Part shown: piece by piece, positions 9,047 to 18,807 of the stretch
Numbering within the stretch: position 1 is the first letter of the stretch
Layout of the letters: each line of letters opens with the position of its first letter
Program-made: the position numbers and the translations under genes
Assembly: GCF_003865345.1 (NCBI RefSeq)
Contig: NZ_RMVE01000001.1
Span: forward strand, 124,001 to 188,000
Direction: 5' to 3'
Source: Nonlabens xiamenensis
GTDB taxonomy: Bacteria; Bacteroidota; Bacteroidia; Flavobacteriales; Flavobacteriaceae
Length of the DNA: 64,000 bases
Notes under the pieces: generated by a model
Told to the model about the DNA's origin: nothing
What the model saw: only the letters and a program-made list of their open reading frames with translations
Database searches by the model: none

Positions 9047-10123
9047 CTAGTTTTCAGCGTTGGCTAAAGTTTCTTCAAATGTTGTTTGTGTATCCAACCA
9101 ATTCTGGTAATCCTCATCGCTTTCTACAACAATTTTGATCTGCATGTTATAGTGAGATTCACCACAAATTTTGTTACACAATAGATAATATTCAAATTCG
9201 TAAGGATCCAATGGTACTTCACCATCATCAATCAATTCCTTGCTTTTTTGTCGTCTAATTTCATTAATCTTACGCACTTTTTCGGTCATGTACTCAGTCG
9301 ACTTATAATCTTCTGAAGTCACTGTAGGCGTGAATTTAAATTGGGTTACCATACCGGGCACAACGTTCATCTGCGCTCTAAAGTGAGGCATGTAAGCAGA
9401 GTGTAGAACATCCTGACTTCTGAATTTAAAAAGTACTGGACGATTTACCGGTAAATGTAATTCTTGAGCGACCATATCATCTTTACCGTCTACATCGGTT
9501 GGGTCAATACCTAAATCATTCACACCCTCAATGAAACGCACATTGGCGTCACCCAAGATATTGTCTTCCCCACTGTATCGAACCTTCCATCCGAATTGAT
9601 AGGCATAAACTTCGACAACGATAGGGTTGTCATCCGTATCGGCTTCCATGATGTCGTTCCAGGAAAACAATCCCCAAAGGATCAAACCTGCCAGCACTAC
9701 AACGGGAATAGCGGTCCAAATAAATTCTAATCGGTCATTATCCGCATAAAACAAGGCACGCTGTCCTTTTTTACCGTGGTATTTATAAGAAAAATAGTGC
9801 AAGAGACCTTGGGTAAGCACTTGTACGATCATGATCACGACCGTGGTCAACAGTAACAAGTTGTCGTACTCTGCGCCGTGTTCAGATCCAGCATCAGGCA
9901 GGAAAAAGTCTTGGTATCCGATAAAACATGCGATCATCATGATATACATGGCGACCACAAAGGCCAACATCATTTGACCATTGCGTTTGTTATCCTTATC
10001 ATTGGCCACTTCAGACAATTCTGTGTCTGGTTCTGGGGCCTTACCCAATTTAACGATCTTAGAGATCTGCCAGATGGATACAGCAAATAAGGCTGCTATA
10101 AATATGATTAGAAATGCTGTCAT
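9047..10123 (-). CDS. coxB: Cytochrome c oxidase subunit II (CuA)
   Basis: This 358-residue protein accepts electrons from cytochrome c through a binuclear CuA centre. The C-terminal cupredoxin domain carries CNKICGESHYNM, giving C316, C320, H324 and M327, with an upstream histidine in DVLHSAYMPHF. It begins with a membrane helix in place of a cleavable signal and has two further hydrophobic segments (near residues 50-70 and 90-110) before the cupredoxin domain. An insertion of charged residues (KVRKINEIRRQKSKELIDDGEVPLDPYE) separates the strands before the CuA loop. No fused cytochrome c domain is present, so this is an aa3-type rather than caa3-type subunit. It lies between actF and coxA. 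Confidence 0.95.
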   Translation of the reverse strand: MTAFLIIFIAALFAVSIWQISKIVKLGKAPEPDTELSEVANDKDNKRNGQMMLAFVVAMYIMMIACFIGYQDFFLPDAGSEHGAEYDNLLLLTTVVIMIVQVLTQGLLHYFSYKYHGKKGQRALFYADNDRLEFIWTAIPVVVLAGLILWGLFSWNDIMEADTDDNPIVVEVYAYQFGWKVRYSGEDNILGDANVRFIEGVNDLGIDPTDVDGKDDMVAQELHLPVNRPVLFKFRSQDVLHSAYMPHFRAQMNVVPGMVTQFKFTPTVTSEDYKSTEYMTEKVRKINEIRRQKSKELIDDGEVPLDPYEFEYYLLCNKICGESHYNMQIKIVVESDEDYQNWLDTQTTFEETLANAEN

Positions 10124-10144
10124 TACAGTTGTTTTCTATATTGT

Positions 10145-11551
10145 TTAATAATGGAAATGTTTACTCTCACCTAGGTATGGATCACCTTTAGCCAATAATG
10201 GTGCCTTGGAGATTGTGTTGAACACGTACAACAGGAAGATACCGGCAAACAACATCACCGCTCCTATCTCTGGGAAACCAATAAACCAAGATTCTCCTAC
10301 GGTCGCTGGCATCACCATCACATAAATGTCCAGGTAGTGACCGATCAGTATAAATAAACCTGCCGTTACCACAAACCAGTTCACCCGCTTAAAGTCTGAA
10401 TTCATTAAAATTAGCAGTGGGAAAAGGAAGTTGATGGCCACCATACCAAAGAACAATAGATTGTAATCTTCAATACGGGTGACGAAATAAGTCACTTCTT
10501 CCGGAATATTGGAATACCAAATCAACATGAATTGTGAGAACCACAAATAGGTCCAGAAGATGCTTACCCCAAACATGAACTTAGCCAAGTCATGAATATG
10601 GGAGTCATTGACAAACTCTAGGTAACCTTTGGATTTCAGGTAAATGGTCACCAGGGCAATAGTCGTAATACCAGAGACAAACATACTGGCAAATACATAC
10701 CAACCAAACAAGGTGGAGAACCAGTGAGGGTCAAAGCTCATGATCCAGTCCCAAGACATGATCGATTCAGTCACGATAAAGAATACTAAAAAGGCTGCAC
10801 TGTGCTTAAATCCTTTTTTGTACCACTTAATATCACCTTCTTTGGCTTCATCCTGGTTCAAGCTGAATTTTCTGATGTTCCAGCGATAAAGGTTCCAACC
10901 TACCAGGAATGCACCAGCTCTGAACAACCAAAAAAGAACATTGAGGAAGCCTGTTTTACCTTGAATGATCTCGTCGTGGGCGACCACGTTCTCATCCATC
11001 CAAATAAAGATATGATTGACATGTAAACCAGAGAGCAAAAGCAATACAAACATGATGACACCACCAGGTAGTATATAGCTACTAATACCTTCCATTACCC
11101 TGAACAATACTGGCGACCAACCCGCTTGCGCTGCTTTTTGGACAGCGTAAAAGGCCAATACTCCCAGACCAATCATAAAGAAGAAAAAGGCCGCTACATA
11201 TATGGCAGCCCAAGGCTTGTTCACCAATTGATGATACACATGCTCAGCATGCTCATCTTCATGACTCTTGGCGTGTCCGTCGCCATGATCTGAAGTCGAT
11301 GCATGATCCGCAGCATGGTCATGGTTTGTTTCTGTAGCGTGATGATCTGCAGACGCACCGGCATGATGATCATCTTCCATCGCAGCAGCATCGTGGCCAC
11401 CACCGTGATGTCCCGCTTTTTCAGCCTGGATCATTTCCTTGACGGCCTCTTCAGATTCGGGCACGCTTAAGAAACCAATGGCCGTAAAAAGACCACCCAG
11501 AACGATCAATACAATCGCAAAAATCTTAAGTTTACTAGTCAGCTTATACAT
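10145..11551 (-). CDS. actF: Alternative complex III subunit ActF (quinol:cytochrome c oxidoreductase, membrane subunit 2)
   Basis: A 468-residue NrfD-like polytopic membrane protein, the second quinol-site-type subunit of alternative complex III. After the first membrane helix (LKIFAIVLIVLGGLFTAIGFL) comes an unusual segment at about residues 47-107 that is dominated by His, Asp and Ala (for example HHAGASADHHATETNHDHAAD), then at least eight further hydrophobic segments. The His-rich segment lies next to the membrane and could bind metal; that is inference. The gene lies between actE and coxB in one operon. Confidence 0.92.
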   Translation of the reverse strand: MYKLTSKLKIFAIVLIVLGGLFTAIGFLSVPESEEAVKEMIQAEKAGHHGGGHDAAAMEDDHHAGASADHHATETNHDHAADHASTSDHGDGHAKSHEDEHAEHVYHQLVNKPWAAIYVAAFFFFMIGLGVLAFYAVQKAAQAGWSPVLFRVMEGISSYILPGGVIMFVLLLLSGLHVNHIFIWMDENVVAHDEIIQGKTGFLNVLFWLFRAGAFLVGWNLYRWNIRKFSLNQDEAKEGDIKWYKKGFKHSAAFLVFFIVTESIMSWDWIMSFDPHWFSTLFGWYVFASMFVSGITTIALVTIYLKSKGYLEFVNDSHIHDLAKFMFGVSIFWTYLWFSQFMLIWYSNIPEEVTYFVTRIEDYNLLFFGMVAINFLFPLLILMNSDFKRVNWFVVTAGLFILIGHYLDIYVMVMPATVGESWFIGFPEIGAVMLFAGIFLLYVFNTISKAPLLAKGDPYLGESKHFHY

Positions 11552-11571
11552 ACAATACTATCTTCTAGGGC

Positions 11572-12309
11572 TTATTGGCCGTCAGTTTGTGTTTCAGTTT
11601 CTTGCTCTTCGATTTCTTGTGGCTGCATAGGCGCCTCTTCCATCTCAGCATCCTTGTCACTGGATACCATTGTCGTATCCTGCGGTTGGGCTATAGGTTC
11701 TGCTACTTCACCACTCTTTACAAAAGCCTGGCGCTCCACCCCTTGCAGATCTCTTCTCAAGGCATCTACGTGGTGAGCAATTTGCCAACGTTCCTCCTCT
11801 GAGGTTTGTGAGGCATAGGATCCCATGGAATTGATTCCGTAATACATCACGTGATAAATCGAACCTTGTGTAATGGGGCGATCAGCATAGCTAGGCACCC
11901 CAAGGATTTTTTCAGTCTCAACCAAGTGACCTTTCCCATCACCTTTTTTACCGTGACAGATAGCACAGTAGATTCCGTACATGACAGATCCGTTTTCCAG
12001 GTTTTCTTCGGTATAAGGCAATGGATTTTGAAGGTTCGCTTTCGCGGAAGCGTAGCCCTCATTACTATTTTCATAATCATAAGGCATCCACCCGCGGGAG
12101 ACAGTACCTTCTACCGGCTTTTGGGCTTCCATATTATTTTCAAATACGGTACCTTCCTGATAAGTTTCATATCCAGCCGACTCGTACATATTAGGGAAAT
12201 ACTGCACGCTGCGATCGCCATCGGCAGCAACAGACTTTGTTTCTCCCCTACAGGATATCAGTAAGGCTGCGGTCAATGCGTAAATGAATGTTTTATACCA
12301 TGTATTCAT
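11572..12309 (-). CDS. actE: Alternative complex III subunit ActE (mono-heme cytochrome c lipoprotein)
   Basis: The 245-residue protein starts with a lipoprotein signal peptide (ALTAALLISC, lipid-modified C20), then has one heme-c motif, CAICH, at residues 115-119, followed by GKKGDGKG. A Met ligand is likely in the GINSMGSYASQ region. The C-terminal tail from about residue 205 is acidic and rich in Gln, Glu and Thr (EEQETETQTDGQ). It should pass electrons from ActA toward the oxidase on the periplasmic side. Its start overlaps the actD stop by one base. A variant copy of the dispersed palindrome encodes YASAKAN at residues 86-92, before the heme motif. Confidence 0.92.
   Translation of the reverse strand: MNTWYKTFIYALTAALLISCRGETKSVAADGDRSVQYFPNMYESAGYETYQEGTVFENNMEAQKPVEGTVSRGWMPYDYENSNEGYASAKANLQNPLPYTEENLENGSVMYGIYCAICHGKKGDGKGHLVETEKILGVPSYADRPITQGSIYHVMYYGINSMGSYASQTSEEERWQIAHHVDALRRDLQGVERQAFVKSGEVAEPIAQPQDTTMVSSDKDAEMEEAPMQPQEIEEQETETQTDGQ
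12037..12052. repeat. Dispersed palindrome, near copy inside actE
   Basis: CGCTTTCGCGGAAGCG, one substitution from the perfect 16-bp form. In the actE frame it encodes A-S-A-K-A. Confidence 0.75.
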
Positions 12310-12842
12310 CAGTGCTCGTCTTTGTCAATTAGTTTAATCTCCACTGCTCCCGTATCATACAAGAACTGTGTAGCCTCGTCCACATCCACACCATGGGTGT
12401 CTATTTCCATTAAAAAATGGTCGTCTGTAGTACGTACATCAGGATTTTCAGCTTGTTTGAATGGCCACAATCTACTTCTCATGTAAAAAGTGATCACCAT
12501 CAAGTGGGCCGCAAAGAATACCGTCAACTCAAACATGATAGGCACAAAGGCCGGCATGTTTTGGATGTAGGAAAAACTAGGTTTACCACCAATGTTTTGA
12601 GGCCAATCCTCGATCATGATGTAGTTCATCATGGCCGTGGCAACACATAGCCCAACGATGCCGTAGAGAAATGCATTGATTGCAAGGCGGGTATCGGCGA
12701 TGCCCATGGCCTTTTCCAGACCGTGTACGGGAAATGGGGTAAACACTTCTTCAATGTGATAGTGTTTGTCCCTGACTTGCTTTACTGCCTGCAGCAAAAC
12801 ATCATCATCCGTATATAAAGCGTGAATGGTTTTTGTCGACAT
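12309..12842 (-). CDS. actD: Alternative complex III subunit ActD (DUF3341)
   Basis: A 177-residue protein of the DUF3341 family with a soluble N-terminal part (IHALYTDDDVLLQAVKQVRD) and two membrane helices (about residues 57-76 and 100-120). It is an integral but cofactor-free subunit of alternative complex III. The N-terminal VFTPFPVHGLEKAMG stretch is typical of the family. It is placed between actC and actE and its stop overlaps the actE start by one base, which indicates translational coupling. Confidence 0.92.
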   Translation of the reverse strand: MSTKTIHALYTDDDVLLQAVKQVRDKHYHIEEVFTPFPVHGLEKAMGIADTRLAINAFLYGIVGLCVATAMMNYIMIEDWPQNIGGKPSFSYIQNMPAFVPIMFELTVFFAAHLMVITFYMRSRLWPFKQAENPDVRTTDDHFLMEIDTHGVDVDEATQFLYDTGAVEIKLIDKDEH

Positions 12843-12854
12843 AAGTTCTCAGTA

Positions 12855-14291
12855 CTACTCGCTTGGGTGAGCGATAGGATCTCCAGATCTGGATTCCATG
12901 TTAGACTTGTTTTTATTTTCTCGTAAGGTCTTGTATTTACTACCACTGGCCTTCAAAATAGATTTTACCTCGGCTTGTGCGATAACTGGGAATGTTCTAG
13001 AATACAATAGGAACAATACAAAGAAAAATCCGATGGTTCCTATAAAGATTCCGATATCCACAAATGTGGGTGAAAACATCGTCCATGAAGACGGTAGGTA
13101 ATCCCTGTGTAGGGAAGTAACGATAATTACAAAACGCTCAAACCACATACCTATGTTTACCACAATTGAAATCGCAAAGGAGAACATAATACTGGTACGT
13201 AATTTTTTAAACCACATGAACTGAGGTGAGAATACGTTACATATCATCATAGACCAATAAGCCCACCAGTAAGGACCGGTTGCCCTGTTCAAGAAGGCAT
13301 ACTGTTCGTATTCCACTCCAGAATACCAAGCTACAAATAGCTCAGTGATATACGCCACTCCTACAATAGAACCTGTGATCATGATCACAATATTCATCAA
13401 CTCGATGTGCTGAATAGTGATGTAGTTTTCCAAATGACAAACCTTTCGCATGATGATCAACAAAGTGTTTACCATCGCAAAGCCAGAGAAAATCGCTCCT
13501 GCCACAAAGTAGGGAGGGAAAATTGTGGTATGCCAACCTGGAATCACCGAGGTAGCAAAGTCAAAGGATACAATCGTGTGTACAGAAAGTACTAGCGGCG
13601 TAGCCAATCCGGCCAATACCAAGGATACTTCTTCAAAACGCTGCCAATCTTTGGCACGTCCAGACCATCCAAAAGATAGAATTCCGTAAATCTTTTTGTT
13701 AAAGGGTGTAATGGCGCGATCGCGGATCATTGCAAAGTCAGGAAGTAATCCTGTCCACCAGAATACCAGTGAAACCGACAGATAAGTCGAGATCGCAAAT
13801 ACGTCCCAAAGCAAAGGCGAGTTGAAGTTCACCCATAAAGAACCAAATTGATTGGGAATAGGCAATACCCAATAAGCCAACCATGGACGTCCCATGTGAA
13901 TGATCGGGAACAAACCGGCCTGAATCACCGAGAAAATCGTCATCGCCTCAGCAGAACGGTTAATCGCCATACGCCATTTCTGACGGAAAAGCAATAATAC
14001 CGCCGAGATCAAGGTTCCCGCGTGACCAATACCTACCCACCATACAAAGTTGGTAATGTCCCAAGCCCAACCAATGGTCTTGTTCAATCCCCAAACTCCA
14101 ATACCCGTAGAGATGGTATATGTAATACATCCTATTCCATAAAGAAAAGCGACGAGGGAGATCGTAAAGACAATCCACCACTGCTTATTTGCCTCACCTT
14201 CTACTGGTGCTGCAATATCTCTGGTCACATCGGAGTAAGTTTTATCACCGGTGACTAGAGGTCTTCTTATGGGCGCTTCATAATGAGCCAT
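12855..14291 (-). CDS. actC: Alternative complex III subunit ActC (quinol:cytochrome c oxidoreductase, membrane subunit 1)
   Basis: The 478-residue NrfD-family membrane protein has about ten hydrophobic segments. It is the partner of the iron-sulfur subunit ActB and forms the presumed menaquinol oxidation site in the inner membrane. Segments such as WWVGIGHAGTLISAVLLLFR and FSGFAMVNTLLIIMRKVCHLENYIT match the family. The C-terminus is a short basic, cytoplasmic tail (SKYKTLRENKNKSNMESRSGD). It follows actB after 23 bases and precedes actD by 12 bases. Confidence 0.94.
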   Translation of the reverse strand: MAHYEAPIRRPLVTGDKTYSDVTRDIAAPVEGEANKQWWIVFTISLVAFLYGIGCITYTISTGIGVWGLNKTIGWAWDITNFVWWVGIGHAGTLISAVLLLFRQKWRMAINRSAEAMTIFSVIQAGLFPIIHMGRPWLAYWVLPIPNQFGSLWVNFNSPLLWDVFAISTYLSVSLVFWWTGLLPDFAMIRDRAITPFNKKIYGILSFGWSGRAKDWQRFEEVSLVLAGLATPLVLSVHTIVSFDFATSVIPGWHTTIFPPYFVAGAIFSGFAMVNTLLIIMRKVCHLENYITIQHIELMNIVIMITGSIVGVAYITELFVAWYSGVEYEQYAFLNRATGPYWWAYWSMMICNVFSPQFMWFKKLRTSIMFSFAISIVVNIGMWFERFVIIVTSLHRDYLPSSWTMFSPTFVDIGIFIGTIGFFFVLFLLYSRTFPVIAQAEVKSILKASGSKYKTLRENKNKSNMESRSGDPIAHPSE

Positions 14292-14314
14292 AATGTCTTG
14301 ATTAGTTTTCTTAA

Positions 14315-17300
14315 TTAAATATTTCTGACTTTCACCTGATACATCACGTTAGGCTCAGTTCCCACTTCTTCTAACAAATGATACATACGATCCTGTTGTT
14401 TCACCTTATAGATCTCAGACTCCTTGTCATTGATGTCACCAAATGTGATGGCTCCGCTATCACAAGCATTGGAACAAGCTGTAGCAAACTCGCCGTCTTT
14501 GATCATGCGACCGTCTTTCTTGGCTTCCAAAATGGTTTTCTGTGTCATCTGGATACACATAGAACATTTCTCCATAACTCCGCGTGAGCGAACGGTTACA
14601 TCTGGATTGATGACCATACGGCCCAAATCATTGTTCATGTGATAGTCAAACTCATCATTCCCATTGTATAGGAACCAGTTGAATCGACGTACCTTATAAG
14701 GACAGTTGTTTGCACAGTAACGTGTACCTACACAACGGTTATAAGCCATATGGTTTTGACCTTGACGACCGTGCGATGATGCCGCAACTGGACATACAGT
14801 TTCACAAGGCGCATGGTTACAGTGTTGACACATTACTGGCTGGAAAGCGACCTGAGGATTAGCTGCTGGTTCTTCCAGCTCACCGAATCCACCTAAGGAT
14901 CCATTGTCTCCAAATAATCCTTCAAAGCCATCCTTCTTCTCTTCATCAGCTTCAAAGCTATCCGTGGAAGAATAATATCTATCGATACGCAACCAGTGCA
15001 TATCACGTGACTTTCTCACTTCAGTTTTACCCACTACAGGAACGTTGTTTTCTGCATGACAAGCAATCACACAGGCACCACAACCTGTACAGGCATTCAG
15101 GTCGATAGACATATTGAAATGATGTCCAACCGAACGATCAAAGGATTCCCAAAGATCTACATCTGGAGAGGTAACAGGAGTCTCTACGTGATTCAGTGAC
15201 ACCTCTGGCATCGGATTGAATTCGTGTTTATCTCCTTTTCTATACGTAGCCAGATCGGTCTCGCGAATGATATCACGACCCATCATGGTGTTTTGTAGCT
15301 GTGTACAGGCAAATTCGTGGTTTCCACCAGCATCAGCCAATTCTACAGATTGTATATCTACTCCATTTACAAAGAAAGGGAAGGCATTTACACCAGTTTG
15401 CATGTCTTCTTGCAAACCGTGCTTTTGACCGTATCCCAAAGCGATACCAACAGTTCCAGGAGCTTGTCCTGGCTGGATCAAGGCAGGAAATTCTGCTTTC
15501 ACACCGTTCATGGTAACCGTTACGTAGCTACCGTCCAATGCTCCATTGGCGACATTTTTATTGTAGACACCCAACTGATCAGCATCTTGTTGAGATATGG
15601 TGATATAGTTATCCCAAGTCGTTCTTGTGATAGGATCAGGAAGTTCCTGCAACCATGGGTTATTGGCTTGTGTACCATCACCCTGTCCAATCTTGGTGTA
15701 TAATGTCAATTCAAACCCAGCAGGCTTCTTAGCATTAGCAAGAGCGCTTAACGCAGAAGAATTACTGCTTCCGGTTGAAGCTGTTTGTGCTGCGTCTTCT
15801 TCCTCTGCTGTTGCAGTGGTAGCTGTAGTTGCACTGAAGAATCCATCTTGCAGGGACTTGTTCCAGCTAGCGCCAGCGGATACAGAAACCTCTTTCAGGT
15901 AATCTTTATAAGGCGTATCTATATCGGCCCATTTCAATAAACTGTCTTGAATTTGACGGGTGTCAAACAGTGGGTGAATAGTAGGTTGGGTCAAGTAAAC
16001 CGTTCCTTTTTTGATTTCGGTGTCACCCCAGGATTCCAGGTAGTGCGGTGTTGTCGCAACAAAGTCACAAGCATCGGCAGTGGCATCCATTCGGGTAGCA
16101 AAGGATACCTTAAGCGGCACTTTTTTCATCGCTTTCGCGAAAGCATCAGCATTGTGGTAGCTATAAACTGGATCTACCCCAGCTACAAACAGGGCTCCCA
16201 CACGACCGCTTTCCATATCTTTAACCAAAGCATCCACCGACTTGCGGTTTCCTTGACGGGTCATAATAGGCGCATCAGTATCAATCAACGTACTCCCTAA
16301 AGCTTCATTCAAAGCCAAGGTAAGTTGTTGCGCTCCTTGATCCGGGATTCCACAAAGCACTACCGCTTTACTTCCAGCTCTCTTCAATGTGATAGCAGCC
16401 TGCTCAACAGCTTTGGCTACTTTATCACTCATGGAAGGAGTAGCACCACCACCAACAATTTTACTATAAAGAGCTGCCAGAATATGCTTCTGTTCGGTCG
16501 GAGTAACTGGATATCTTTTATCGGCGTTGGCTCCAGATAGCGTCATGTTTGATTCAAACTGGATGTGTTGCGACATCCTTCCGTTTATAGGCACACGGGA
16601 AGCTGCATAGCCGTGGTTGAAACCACCACCTTGCCAGTCTCCTACAAAATCAGCACCTATACCTACGATAGCTTCTGCATCGGTAAAGTCATAATCGGCC
16701 AAACCTCTTACACCGTATTTGGCTTCGAAGGCATTTAAAGCGGCATCAGCACCTACGGTGTCGTAAGTTACCACACGTACATTGCTGTATCTTGATTTCA
16801 GATCCGTAAGAATCTTGTTCATGGAAGGGCTGGCAAAAGTTTGTGCCAACACCACAAGCTCCTTTCCATTGAGCTGTGTCAATGCTTGAAGCACCTGCTT
16901 GTCCAATTCCTCCCAAGTTGTTTTCTTACCCTTGGCCATTGGTTCCTGCAACCTGTTGTTGTCATACATGGACAAAACCGATGCATGAACACGAGCGTTA
17001 GCGCCACCTCTGGCAGCAGCATCGCGATTGCTTTCAATTTTGATGGGACGACCCTCACGGGTTTTGACCAATACACTGGCATAATCATAACCATTTGCAA
17101 TCGTTGTTGCATAATAGTTGGCGATCCCAGGAATAATTTGTTCTGGTTGGTTGACATAAGGTACGGAATGGATAACCGGACCTTCACAAGCAGCCAACGA
17201 AGCCGCTGCAGTACTGAATCCAACATACTTAAGGAAATCACGACGTGAAGTGTTTGAAGACTGCATCGCCTGATCGTTCCCTAAAAATTCATCGGTCGGA

Positions 17301-17398
17301 ATAGGACTTGCAAACTCGTTTTGCTCCAGGTTTTTTACCACCTCGTTGCTCTCATCGAGTTGAGCGGTGCTTTTCCAGTATTTTTTAGTAGTAGCCAT
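14315..17398 (-). CDS. actB: Alternative complex III subunit ActB (iron-sulfur and molybdopterin-oxidoreductase-like)
   Basis: The 1027-residue fusion of a molybdopterin-oxidoreductase-like domain and a C-terminal ferredoxin-type domain. A twin-arginine signal (SRRDFLKYVGFSTAAASLAAC) near residue 52 ends in a possible lipobox cysteine, so the protein is exported folded and probably lipid-anchored. Four cysteine clusters lie in the last third: CTGCGACVIACH, CQHCNHAPCETVCP, CVGTRYCANNCP, and CSMCIQM with a later CSNACDSG. Between the two halves is an Ala/Thr/Ser-rich linker (TTATTATAEEEDAAQTAST). Known ActB proteins carry iron-sulfur clusters but no molybdenum cofactor. A palindrome copy encodes DAFAKAM. 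Confidence 0.95.
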   Translation of the reverse strand: MATTKKYWKSTAQLDESNEVVKNLEQNEFASPIPTDEFLGNDQAMQSSNTSRRDFLKYVGFSTAAASLAACEGPVIHSVPYVNQPEQIIPGIANYYATTIANGYDYASVLVKTREGRPIKIESNRDAAARGGANARVHASVLSMYDNNRLQEPMAKGKKTTWEELDKQVLQALTQLNGKELVVLAQTFASPSMNKILTDLKSRYSNVRVVTYDTVGADAALNAFEAKYGVRGLADYDFTDAEAIVGIGADFVGDWQGGGFNHGYAASRVPINGRMSQHIQFESNMTLSGANADKRYPVTPTEQKHILAALYSKIVGGGATPSMSDKVAKAVEQAAITLKRAGSKAVVLCGIPDQGAQQLTLALNEALGSTLIDTDAPIMTRQGNRKSVDALVKDMESGRVGALFVAGVDPVYSYHNADAFAKAMKKVPLKVSFATRMDATADACDFVATTPHYLESWGDTEIKKGTVYLTQPTIHPLFDTRQIQDSLLKWADIDTPYKDYLKEVSVSAGASWNKSLQDGFFSATTATTATAEEEDAAQTASTGSSNSSALSALANAKKPAGFELTLYTKIGQGDGTQANNPWLQELPDPITRTTWDNYITISQQDADQLGVYNKNVANGALDGSYVTVTMNGVKAEFPALIQPGQAPGTVGIALGYGQKHGLQEDMQTGVNAFPFFVNGVDIQSVELADAGGNHEFACTQLQNTMMGRDIIRETDLATYRKGDKHEFNPMPEVSLNHVETPVTSPDVDLWESFDRSVGHHFNMSIDLNACTGCGACVIACHAENNVPVVGKTEVRKSRDMHWLRIDRYYSSTDSFEADEEKKDGFEGLFGDNGSLGGFGELEEPAANPQVAFQPVMCQHCNHAPCETVCPVAASSHGRQGQNHMAYNRCVGTRYCANNCPYKVRRFNWFLYNGNDEFDYHMNNDLGRMVINPDVTVRSRGVMEKCSMCIQMTQKTILEAKKDGRMIKDGEFATACSNACDSGAITFGDINDKESEIYKVKQQDRMYHLLEEVGTEPNVMYQVKVRNI
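16131..16144. repeat. Dispersed palindrome GCTTTCGCGAAAGC, copy inside actB
   Basis: Exact 14-bp copy. In the actB frame it encodes A-F-A-K-A. Confidence 0.9.
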
Positions 17399-17418
17399 AA
17401 ATCTCTAAAACTATTTGA

Positions 17419-18771
17419 TTAATAGTGGCATTTACCACATTCAAGCCCTCCCAGATCAGCAATGGTCAATTGGCGACCACCACGCTTTTCTGAAAGCTCC
17501 TTATGAATTTGTTCGTAATAACCGTTCCCCTGAAGGTCAACATTAGTCTCACGGTGACAGTTGATACACCATCCCATGGTCAACGGAGAATATTGATACA
17601 TAATTTCCATCTCCTCTACCGGACCGTGACAGGTCTGACAAGCTATATTACCTGCAGTGACGTGCTGAGCGTGATTGAACTGTGCCAAATCAGGTAGATT
17701 ATGGATACGCACCCATCGTACTGGCTCTGTATCCCCAGTATATACTTGCTCTGCACTATCCCATCCTGTTGCAGCATAGAGTTTTTGAATTTCTTTGTTG
17801 TAATCTATACCGTATTCATTGATACCTTCCTTATAGGTGTCATCGGCCACCTGGCTGATGGACTTATGACAGTTCATACAAACGTTAAGTGATGGTATGC
17901 CAGAGTGTTTAGATTCACGCGCACTAGAGTGACAATATTTACAATCTATCTGACTCTCACCCGCATGGATTCTGTGAGAATAATGAATAGGTTGTACAGG
18001 GGCATATCCCTGATCTACGCCTACTGACATTAAAGCACCGTAAGCAAAATAAGCACTGGCCAACAATAGGAATATAGCGGATACCAATACCAGGAATTGA
18101 TTTTGCACAAAAGCTTTCCAGATCGGCGTGCGCTCCTCTTTTTCCGTTTCAAATTCGGTTTGGATACCGTTGGCCTCAGCAAAACGCTTTAAGGTTTTGT
18201 TGACCACAAGTAATAACACCACCAATAACAACAACACAAGCGCCAATGCACCAAGAATGATATTGTTGGTGGTTGGGTCAGCAGCACCACCATCACCAGC
18301 TCCGGTCACCTCAGAGTCTGTTGGAACAGGCTTTGGCGTGTCGGTATACGCCAAGATATTGTCGATATCAGTATTAGACAACTGCGGGAACGCATTCATG
18401 TTCTTTTGGTTGTACTCGGTGTAAATAGCTACGGCTTGAGGATCACCACTAGCGATCAACTCAGCTGAATTCTTAATCCATTTGTACAACCACTCACGCT
18501 CATACTTTTTAGTCACCCCAAAAAGCGCAGGCCCAGTCATCTTCTTGTAAAGATTGTGACAGGACGCACAATTGGCATTAAAGAGCTGTTTTCCCAGGGC
18601 CGAATCGCCAGCACTTCCTGCGCTGGGTTCGACTTCTTGTGGTGTCGCCGGCTCCCCATCATTCGTCGTTACATCTGTCTGAGCACCAGCACTGAAAGCA
18701 CTGAAAGCCACAAAAACAAAGGCGAGAATGAATTGCCAGGCGGAAAAATGTAATTTCCTATTTATCATCAC
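17419..18771 (-). CDS. actA: Alternative complex III subunit ActA (multiheme cytochrome c)
   Basis: The first gene of the operon, 450 residues. After a signal peptide (FVFVAFSAFSAGAQ) comes a mono-heme cytochrome c domain with CASCH, a membrane helix (IILGALALVLLLLVVLLLVV), a second hydrophobic segment, and a multiheme part with CKYCH, CMNCH, CQTCH, CINCH and a terminal CGKCHY. That gives six CxxCH motifs: one in the N-terminal domain and five in the C-terminal part. It collects electrons from ActB and delivers them toward ActE and the oxidase. The position first in the operon, followed by actB after 20 bases, is the standard order. Confidence 0.94.
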   Translation of the reverse strand: MMINRKLHFSAWQFILAFVFVAFSAFSAGAQTDVTTNDGEPATPQEVEPSAGSAGDSALGKQLFNANCASCHNLYKKMTGPALFGVTKKYEREWLYKWIKNSAELIASGDPQAVAIYTEYNQKNMNAFPQLSNTDIDNILAYTDTPKPVPTDSEVTGAGDGGAADPTTNNIILGALALVLLLLVVLLLVVNKTLKRFAEANGIQTEFETEKEERTPIWKAFVQNQFLVLVSAIFLLLASAYFAYGALMSVGVDQGYAPVQPIHYSHRIHAGESQIDCKYCHSSARESKHSGIPSLNVCMNCHKSISQVADDTYKEGINEYGIDYNKEIQKLYAATGWDSAEQVYTGDTEPVRWVRIHNLPDLAQFNHAQHVTAGNIACQTCHGPVEEMEIMYQYSPLTMGWCINCHRETNVDLQGNGYYEQIHKELSEKRGGRQLTIADLGGLECGKCHY

Positions 18772-18807
18772 GTTTAATGAATATTACAATAACTTTGGCA
18801 CAATAAT

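Noticed and set aside
15241-15290. TCGCGA occurrence in actB (near 15262) as another palindrome copy
   Set aside because: Flanks (TCTCGCGAATGA) do not extend the symmetry; only the 6-bp core is shared.
14315-17398. ActB as a molybdoenzyme catalytic subunit such as a formate dehydrogenase
   Set aside because: Gene order actABCDEF and the fused ferredoxin part identify it as the ACIII iron-sulfur subunit, a family without molybdenum cofactor.
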